DNA of 5,288 bases from NCBI GenBank assembly GCA_002694095.1, contig NZLD01000023.1, forward strand, positions 44,069 to 49,356. The letters run 5' to 3'. The notes beneath the pieces were generated by a model. It saw only the letters and a program-made list of their open reading frames with translations, made no database searches and had not been told where the DNA came from. This DNA is from Micrococcales bacterium (GTDB lineage Bacteria > Actinomycetota > Actinomycetes > S36-B12). Both the position numbers and the translations under genes were made by a program. Shown piece after piece: positions 1 to 4,464 of the stretch. Numbering within the stretch: position 1 is the stretch's first letter; every line of letters starts with the position of its first letter.

Positions 1-75
1 GCTGGAATCTCCCGACGTGCGATTGATCAGCGTCGAGACACCCATGGCCTGGCCGTCCTCCGCCGGATCACGCAT
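1..75 (-). CDS. Unidentified protein, N-terminal fragment cut by the left edge
   Basis: This minus-strand frame is open from position 132 down to the left edge and reads like protein, with mixed acidic, small and polar residues and about three quarters G or C at third codon positions. The other minus-strand frames here are rich in Arg or Gly, or broken by stops. Three starts are possible. ATG at 75 (beginning MRDPAEDGQAMG) has GGAG only three bases upstream. ATG at 45 (beginning MGVSTLINRTSG) has a better GGAGG about 11 bases upstream. GTG at 123 has no visible ribosome-binding site. The visible part is too short to identify. It is hydrophilic, with no signal peptide or membrane helix. It lies downstream of trpD in the same direction, with a gap of roughly 80 to 160 bases depending on the start. 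That gap holds only a weak hairpin (TCCCG/CGGGA, 154-166) with no T tract, so read-through from trpD is possible. Function unknown. Confidence 0.45.
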   Translation of the reverse strand, partial: MRDPAEDGQAMGVSTLINRTSGDSS

Positions 76-204
76 GTTCTCCACTGAGGAAGCACGCGCG
101 GACCGTTCGACGTCCTCGCGCACCTCGGGGAGTCATCAAGGACGCCCCGTAGGTCCCGCACCGGGAGTGACGACCGTGAGTCGGCTACTTCCCCCGGACG
201 CGGA

Positions 205-1347
205 CTAGTTCTCTGCGGCGTCGGCTACGCGATTGCTGGCATCGGCCCATCGAGAGACCAACGCCCAAGCATCTCCGGATTCCAACACCGTTCGGGCCCG
301 CGGTATCGCCGCTTTGATGCGCTCGCTCAGCGACCCGGTGTCGTTGCCAGTGCTGATGCCGGCGCCGTGATTCACCGCGGCGTCGAAGGCCACCAGGGCG
401 GCCGCAGCGTTCACCGCCACCGCGTCTCGAATCGCCGCCACCCGAGGAGCGTCGTGCCCGCCGCCGCTCACATCATCCGGGCGCAAGCAGGCTTCGAGAA
501 GTTCCACGTTTCTCTCCGCCGTCCCACCTACCAAGAGCGACGGGTCAACGCGCGCGATACCCCACTCGCGTGGGTCGAGGACAACCTCCTGCAGTTCGGC
601 GCCCGTCGCATCCCAAGCCCGCGTCGTCGTCGTCGTGGAGATTTCGTCGAGACCGTCATCGCCTCGAACGACGATCACCGACACGCCCCGATCAGCCAGG
701 ACCTGCGCCATCACCGGAGCCGACTCGACTCTCGCGCACCCCACGAGCATTGCTTCGGGGCGCGCCGGGTTGGCCAGCGGTCCGGCGATGTTGAACACCG
801 TGGGCACTCCGAGCTCTCGACGGGTGGGCCCGGCGAATCTCAAGGCCGGGTGAAAAGCCGGAGCGAAGCAGAACCCGATCCCGACCTCCCGAGTGCAGGT
901 GGCAACCGCAGCCGCACTCAATTCGATGCGCACCCCGAGAGCCTCGAGCGCATCAGCCGATCCGGTCGCGCTAGACGCAGCCCGGTTGCCGTGCTTGATG
1001 ACCGGCGCTCCTGCCGCTGCCACCACCAGGGCCGTCATCGTCGAGATGTTCACCGAGTTCGATCCATCCCCGCCGGTGCCGACAACATCGACGACCACAC
1101 TCGGACGCTGCTCGGGGTCGATGAGCACCGCCCGCTCCATCATCGAGTCGACCAGGGCGCGTACCTGCTCGGGCGATTCACCGCGCACGCGCAGCGCCGT
1201 CACAAAGGCTGCGATCTGAGCCGAGGTCGCCTGATCGTCGAGGATGCGATCGATCGCCCACGCCACACCGTTGGGGGGCACGGAAGTCTCGGACATCGCC
1301 GCGGCAAGCACGGTCGGCCACGTCCACGAAGAATCGGTCATCGTCAC
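205..1347 (-). CDS. trpD: Anthranilate phosphoribosyltransferase (TrpD)
   Basis: TrpD transfers the phosphoribosyl group of PRPP to anthranilate, giving N-(5'-phosphoribosyl)anthranilate, the second committed step of tryptophan synthesis in the cytoplasm. The 380-residue protein has the family architecture: a short helical N-terminal domain (about 13-80), then the nucleoside phosphorylase-like alpha/beta domain. Visible signatures are the PRPP loop GTGGDG (90-95), NIST (100-103), KHGNRAASS (118-126), GSADALEALG (129-138), Arg177 at the usual anthranilate-site position, FNIAGPLANP (185-194), and the metal-binding Asp-Glu pair in DGLDE (231-235). All key residues are present, so it should be active. 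It is slightly longer than the usual 340-350 residues, with extra sequence at both ends and a five-Thr run at 238-242. The start is GTG at 1347, with an ATG two codons in (1341); neither has a clear Shine-Dalgarno. It lies 28 bases after the receiver gene and is probably cotranscribed with it. No other trp gene or Trp leader peptide is visible. Confidence 0.96.
   Translation of the reverse strand: MTMTDSSWTWPTVLAAAMSETSVPPNGVAWAIDRILDDQATSAQIAAFVTALRVRGESPEQVRALVDSMMERAVLIDPEQRPSVVVDVVGTGGDGSNSVNISTMTALVVAAAGAPVIKHGNRAASSATGSADALEALGVRIELSAAAVATCTREVGIGFCFAPAFHPALRFAGPTRRELGVPTVFNIAGPLANPARPEAMLVGCARVESAPVMAQVLADRGVSVIVVRGDDGLDEISTTTTTRAWDATGAELQEVVLDPREWGIARVDPSLLVGGTAERNVELLEACLRPDDVSGGGHDAPRVAAIRDAVAVNAAAALVAFDAAVNHGAGISTGNDTGSLSERIKAAIPRARTVLESGDAWALVSRWADASNRVADAAEN
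622..636 (-). repeat. Five-unit trinucleotide repeat in trpD
   Basis: Five tandem CGT units on the plus strand read as five ACG codons in trpD and give Thr238-Thr242. They lie just after the metal-binding DGLDE motif. In the TrpD family this loop usually carries a mixed Thr/Gly/Pro sequence, so the uniform run probably arose by local slippage. It stays in frame. Confidence 0.85.
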
Positions 1348-1375
1348 AGAAGGCTTGGCGGTCGCGACCGGATCC

Positions 1376-1864
1376 CTAGGAGGGCAGGGCGATACGTCGC
1401 TTGAGCAAGTCGGCTGCCGCCCTGGCTAGCGTTCGGGGGTCGAGCGGGTGGGACACCACCGCGTCTGCTCGGGACCAGGTGGCCAGCCATCCGTCCTGGG
1501 GCCGCCCGATCAGCACCAGGATCGGCGGGCATTGGTAGATCTCGTCCTTGAGCTGCCGTGCAATCCCCATGCCGCCGGCAGGGGTGGCCTCGCCGTCAAG
1601 AATCACAAGGTCGAATCGCTGCGCATCCACCTGGGTGATCACCATCGGCTCGGTGGCACATTCCACGTAGGCCACCGGCGGTAGGTCCTGATCCGGCCGA
1701 CGGCCGAGGCTGGACAGCACCTGCTGGCGGACTCCCCGGTCATCGCTGTAGACCAGAACTTTCAGGGGCTTGAGCTCGTCTTCCGGGGCGTGAGAAGGGG
1801 GTGGTGAGGCCTCGCTGGAGTCGGGGCCGCCATCGGCCACATTCAAGGGATTTTCCGTTGCCAC
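1376..1864 (-). CDS. Orphan atypical receiver-domain (CheY-like) protein
   Basis: A 162-residue protein with one receiver-like alpha/beta fold (about 34-157) and no DNA-binding or enzymatic output domain. Residues 1-33 are a Pro/Ser/Glu-rich, probably disordered leader. The fold is shown by strand 1 KVLVYSDD (35-42, acidic pair Asp41/Asp42), strand 3 FDLVILDGE (84-92, Asp90 at the phosphoacceptor position), strand 4 PPILVLIGRP (113-122) and strand 5 ADAVVSHPLDP (133-143). Two switch residues are replaced: Ile119 sits where Thr or Ser is expected, and His139 replaces the Lys before Pro140. It may therefore signal without normal phosphorylation. From memory it closely resembles the M. tuberculosis orphan regulator Rv3143, encoded near the nuo (complex I) genes, including the GGMGIA-QLKDE segment. 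No histidine kinase is adjacent. The start is GTG at 1864 with a poor ribosome-binding site; GTG at codon 9 is an alternative. A respiratory regulatory role is inferred from location only. Confidence 0.85.
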   Translation of the reverse strand: MATENPLNVADGGPDSSEASPPPSHAPEDELKPLKVLVYSDDRGVRQQVLSSLGRRPDQDLPPVAYVECATEPMVITQVDAQRFDLVILDGEATPAGGMGIARQLKDEIYQCPPILVLIGRPQDGWLATWSRADAVVSHPLDPRTLARAAADLLKRRIALPS

Positions 1865-1915
1865 GGGCTCACTCTAGACCGGGGGTGAGTGTGGCGAAGA
1901 TCGCTCGAAAATCAT

Positions 1916-1929
1916 GCCTACCGGCAGGC
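1916..1929. repeat. Imperfect 14-bp palindrome upstream of ctaE
   Basis: GCCTACCGGCAGGC is a dyad centred on CCGG with one mismatched pair (A1920 with C1925). It ends seven bases before the ctaE Shine-Dalgarno-like sequence and lies about 26 bases from the likely start, a plausible place for a repressor site or a small 5'-leader hairpin. A chance palindrome in GC-rich DNA is equally possible. Confidence 0.3.
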
Positions 1930-1936
1930 CCAATCC

Positions 1937-1943
1937 AAGGGGA
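1937..1943 (+). promoter_or_regulatory. Ribosome-binding site of ctaE
   Basis: AAGGGGA is the only purine-rich Shine-Dalgarno candidate before ctaE. It lies 11 bases before TTG at 1955 and 17 bases before GTG at 1961, so spacing favours the TTG start. An ATG at 1945 is in another frame and too close to use this site. Confidence 0.5.
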
Positions 1944-1954
1944 CATGACAGAAT

Positions 1955-2566
1955 TTGACCGTGGCGAACGCAACTTCGATTCCCTCGGCATACAGCCATG
2001 CTCCGGCCAACCGGCCGAACCTGGTGTCGATCGGAACGATCGTGTGGCTCTCGAGCGAGCTCATGTTCTTCGCGGCCCTGTTCGCCATGTATTTCACGCT
2101 CCGAGCAGTTAACCCTGAGGTGTGGGCCGCAGAAACGCAACTGCTCAATATTCCGTTCGCCAGCATCAACACCACAATCCTGGTTCTGTCCAGCGTCACC
2201 TGCCAGCTCGGCGTGTTCGCCGCCGAGCGCGGCGACGTCAAGGGCCTGCGGCGCTGGTTCATCATCACGTTCTTGATGGGCTCGGTGTTCATCGGCGGCC
2301 AGGTATGGGAATACGCCGAGTTGGTGCACGAAGGACTAACCCTGTCCTCGAATGCCTACGGATCCGCGTTCTACCTCACCACCGGCTTCCACGGCTTGCA
2401 TGTCACCGGTGGCCTTATCGCGTTCCTGTTCGTTCTCGCCACCACCTATGTGGCGAAGCGCTTCACCCACGATCAAGCGACGCGCGCCATCGTCACGTCC
2501 TACTACTGGCACTTCGTCGATGTGGTGTGGATTGCCCTGTTCTTCATGATCTACGTCCTGCAGTAA
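1955..2566 (+). CDS. ctaE: Cytochrome c oxidase subunit III (CtaE)
   Basis: Subunit III of the aa3-type cytochrome c oxidase, an integral membrane protein that packs against the catalytic subunit I and stabilises it; it carries no redox metal itself. The 203-residue protein has five predicted membrane helices (about 23-49, 70-90, 101-121, 140-164, 180-202), the short five-helix form seen in actinobacteria and many other bacteria. Family signatures are [10 protein letters not shown] (31-40, with the conserved Glu35), [10 protein letters not shown] (144-153) and [10 protein letters not shown] (183-192). The start is non-ATG. TTG at 1955 has the better-spaced ribosome-binding site, while GTG at 1961 would give a protein two residues shorter, beginning MANATS. 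It is the first gene of the rightward operon, 36 bases before qcrC, and couples oxidase subunit production to the bcc complex. Subunits I, II and IV are not in the window, as is usual for this cluster. Confidence 0.96.
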   Translation: MTVANATSIPSAYSHAPANRPNLVSIGTIVWLSSELMFFAALFAMYFTLRAVNPEVWAAETQLLNIPFASINTTILVLSSVTCQLGVFAAERGDVKGLRRWFIITFLMGSVFIGGQVWEYAELVHEGLTLSSNAYGSAFYLTTGFHGLHVTGGLIAFLFVLATTYVAKRFTHDQATRAIVTSYYWHFVDVVWIALFFMIYVLQ

Positions 2567-2584
2567 CCGAATCGACCCATCGCG

Positions 2585-2592
2585 AAGGAGAG
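2585..2592 (+). promoter_or_regulatory. Ribosome-binding site of qcrC
   Basis: AAGGAGAG in the 36-base ctaE-qcrC gap is a strong Shine-Dalgarno. Its GGAG core ends 12 bases before the GTG at 2603, slightly long, but no closer in-frame start competes. It supports independent initiation of qcrC within the operon. Confidence 0.7.
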
Positions 2593-2602
2593 ACCAGCAC
2601 TC

Positions 2603-3388
2603 GTGAAGTTCCTGTCAAGTCGTCGGCGCAAGCCCTGGGTAGTCGCGGCACTACTCGGCTTCGCATTGCTCATCGTCGGAGGTGGGTACGCCGCAGTCAG
2701 CACCACGGCTCCCGCGGAGGCGGCCATGGGTTCGCAGACGCAGGTCGAGGAAGGCAAGCGTCTGTTCCTCGAGGGTTGCTCCTCCTGCCATGGCATTGAC
2801 GCTCAAGGGTCTGCCAACGGCCCGTCATTGATCGGAGTCGGTGCAGCATCGGTTCACTTCCAGGTCGCTACGGGCCGCATGCCCATGGCTGCACCGGGTG
2901 CACAGGCGCCGAGCAAGGAAGTCATCTACACCGACGAGCAGATCGCTGCTATGTCTGCGTGGGTGGCGTCCCTGGCTCCCGGCCCCGCTATCCCCAGTGC
3001 TGAGCAACTCGACTTCGCCGACGCCGACGTAGCCGAGGGTGGCGTCTTGTTCCGCATCAACTGCGCTCAATGCCACCAGGCCGCTGGTGGCGGTGGCGCC
3101 CTGACGCAGGGCAAGTACGCACCGAGCCTGATGGATGCGACCCCGCAGGAGATCTACGAGGCCATGTTGACGGGCCCGCAAAGCATGCCCGTCTTCTCGG
3201 ACGAAACCCTCCCAGTCGAAGAGAAGCAGCAGATCCTCGCCTACATCGACTCACTCCAAGAGGCGCCCAGCCCCGGAGGCATGTCCCTGGGCCGCCTCGG
3301 TCCCGTCGTCGAAGGTTTGTTCATGTGGACCGCCGTGTTCGCAGCCCTGATCGCCGCGGCCGTATGGATTGGAATCAAGGCACGATGA
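2603..3388 (+). CDS. qcrC: Menaquinol-cytochrome c reductase diheme cytochrome c subunit (QcrC)
   Basis: QcrC takes electrons from the Rieske protein and passes them directly to the aa3 oxidase, replacing cytochrome c1 and a mobile cytochrome c. The 261-residue protein starts with a basic segment (RRRK, 7-10) and an uncleaved-looking membrane helix (about 12-30). Two class I cytochrome c domains follow on the outer face. Domain 1 has the heme motif CSSCH (59-63) and candidate axial Met93 or Met95 in GRMPM. Domain 2 has CAQCH (154-158) and candidate axial Met195 in SMPVF. A C-terminal membrane helix (about 236-257) ends in a short basic tail. This double-domain, doubly anchored design is typical of actinobacterial bcc complexes. 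The start is GTG. The stop codon overlaps the start of qcrA in ATGA (3385-3388), so the two are probably translationally coupled. Heme attachment would need the cytochrome c maturation (Ccs/ResBC-type) system, which is not in this window. Confidence 0.96.
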   Translation: MKFLSSRRRKPWVVAALLGFALLIVGGGYAAVSTTAPAEAAMGSQTQVEEGKRLFLEGCSSCHGIDAQGSANGPSLIGVGAASVHFQVATGRMPMAAPGAQAPSKEVIYTDEQIAAMSAWVASLAPGPAIPSAEQLDFADADVAEGGVLFRINCAQCHQAAGGGGALTQGKYAPSLMDATPQEIYEAMLTGPQSMPVFSDETLPVEEKQQILAYIDSLQEAPSPGGMSLGRLGPVVEGLFMWTAVFAALIAAAVWIGIKAR

Positions 3389-4464
3389 GCGACAACATCG
3401 ACGCGAAGCTTCCCTCGCAACCCGAGCACAACTCCGATGGGACAGTCAAGCCCGGCTACCTGCCAGTGGCCCCCGTCGAGCACAAGCCGCGCGTGACGGA
3501 CACCGACCCCAAGGCCGCCCGCCGAGCGGAGCGACAGGTCGCGAGCATGTTCGCCCTGTCGATGATCCTTGTGGTCGTGTTCGTCATCGCGTACGTCACC
3601 ATCGACGTCACCGCCGTCGTGTACGTGCCGGTGCTCGGTGAGATCGGCGCCAGCAACCTGGTTCTCGGGCTCACCTTCGGTGGAGCCATCTTCTTCATCG
3701 GTGCCGGGGCGATCCAGTGGGCCAAGAAACTGATGCCCGACGTCGAGGTCGTCCAAGAGCGGCACAGCATGGAGTCGTCCACGAGCGAGGAAACCGAGGC
3801 GGCCGGAAATTACGAGCGCGGCAAAGAAGAGTCCGGCTTCGCGCGCTACAAGATCATCCGTCGCTCCCTGCTCGGAGCCATGGCACTGTTCCCCATTCCC
3901 CTTATCGTCATGCTCCGCGACCTGTGGCAGTCGGACGGTGAGAACCCCGTCGAGATCCTGTCCTCCACGTCGTGGAACGACGGCATGCGGATCGTCCCCG
4001 ACATCGGCCATGACACTGGCGAGAACGTCCAGGGCATCCGGCCGGAGGAAATTCCTGTGGGTGGCCTGGTATCGGCTCTGCCACTGTCGATCAAGGACCT
4101 CAAAAAAGACCCCGTCGCGAACATGCGTGACCGGGGTAAGGCAGCCATCATCCTGGTGCGCATGGATCCTGAGGAGATCCGCTCCCAGCAGGGGGAAGGG
4201 TGGGATTACCAGGGAATCCTGGCCTATTCCAAGATCTGCACCCATGTGGGCTGTCCCATCGCCCTGTACGAGCACCGCACGCACCACCTGCTGTGCCCCT
4301 GCCACCAGTCGACCTTCGATCTTGCTGATTCCGGCGACGTGATCTTCGGCCCGGCCGCCCGGCGCATGCCGCAGTTGCCGATTCGCTTGGATGAGGAAGG
4401 ATTTCTGGTAGCGCGATCGGATTTCCAAGAACCTGTCGGACCTAGCTTCTGGGAGCGAGGATGA
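3385..4464 (+). CDS. qcrA: Menaquinol-cytochrome c reductase Rieske iron-sulfur subunit (QcrA)
   Basis: QcrA carries the [2Fe-2S] cluster that accepts the first electron from menaquinol at the Qo site. The 359-residue protein has a hydrophilic cytoplasmic N-terminus (1-54), three membrane helices (about 56-76, 92-112, 162-180), a charged Glu/Ser-rich loop (about 113-158), and an exported Rieske domain. Cluster motifs are CTHVGC (285-290) and CPCHQS (304-309): ligands Cys285, His287, Cys304 and His307, with Cys290 and Cys306 placed for the disulfide. Arg159-Arg160 lie directly before helix 3 (RRSLLG), matching the internal Tat motif known for actinobacterial Rieske proteins. It is far longer than proteobacterial Rieske subunits (about 180-200), as expected for this phylum. 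The ATG at 3385 was chosen because it overlaps the qcrC stop in ATGA and has AAGG four bases upstream. The same frame is open back to 3070, but that part is antisense-quality sequence inside qcrC. The stop overlaps the qcrB start. Confidence 0.96.
   Translation: MSDNIDAKLPSQPEHNSDGTVKPGYLPVAPVEHKPRVTDTDPKAARRAERQVASMFALSMILVVVFVIAYVTIDVTAVVYVPVLGEIGASNLVLGLTFGGAIFFIGAGAIQWAKKLMPDVEVVQERHSMESSTSEETEAAGNYERGKEESGFARYKIIRRSLLGAMALFPIPLIVMLRDLWQSDGENPVEILSSTSWNDGMRIVPDIGHDTGENVQGIRPEEIPVGGLVSALPLSIKDLKKDPVANMRDRGKAAIILVRMDPEEIRSQQGEGWDYQGILAYSKICTHVGCPIALYEHRTHHLLCPCHQSTFDLADSGDVIFGPAARRMPQLPIRLDEEGFLVARSDFQEPVGPSFWERG
4451..4460 (+). promoter_or_regulatory. Ribosome-binding site of qcrB inside the end of qcrA
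   Basis: GGGAGCGAGG is purine-rich and lies within the last codons of qcrA. Its GGGAG core ends five bases before the qcrB ATG at 4461, which confirms that start. With the four-base overlap it should let terminating ribosomes re-initiate. Confidence 0.7.

Larger units (their letters stand above)
1865..1954. promoter_or_regulatory. Divergent intergenic region between receiver gene and ctaE
   Basis: This 90-base gap separates two divergent transcription units, receiver-trpD leftwards and ctaE-qcrCAB rightwards, so promoters for both are expected here or just inside the flanking genes. I could not pick a convincing -35/-10 pair on either strand. It holds two dyads: a 5-bp stem CTCAC/GTGAG (1868-1872 with 1885-1889), and the tighter imperfect palindrome at 1916-1929. 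The regulatory role is inferred from the divergent layout. Confidence 0.45.

Noticed and set aside
154..166. Hairpin TCCCG-CAC-CGGGA as a trpD terminator
   Set aside because: The stem is only five base pairs and no T-rich tract follows on the minus strand, so I do not call it a terminator.
17..208. Small plus-strand open frame at the left end (63 codons)
   Set aside because: Its Arg/Ser/Pro-rich product looks like the complement of the minus-strand protein-like frame and it has no good ribosome-binding site.
367..1404. Long plus-strand open frame opposite trpD (345 codons)
   Set aside because: Its product is Arg/His-rich low-quality sequence lying entirely across trpD, whose own frame carries all the family motifs.
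1858..1886. TTGCCA as a -35 box for a rightward promoter
   Set aside because: At a normal 16-18 base distance the sequence is G-rich and unlike a -10 element, so no promoter was assigned.
2122..2799. Plus-strand open frame spanning the end of ctaE and start of qcrC
   Set aside because: It overlaps two well-supported genes in a different frame and yields an Arg/His-rich product.
3070..3384. Possible N-terminal extension of qcrA
   Set aside because: The frame is open, but the translated stretch is Arg/Pro-rich and overlaps qcrC, including its second heme domain. The ATG at 3385 has a ribosome-binding site and the typical four-base overlap.
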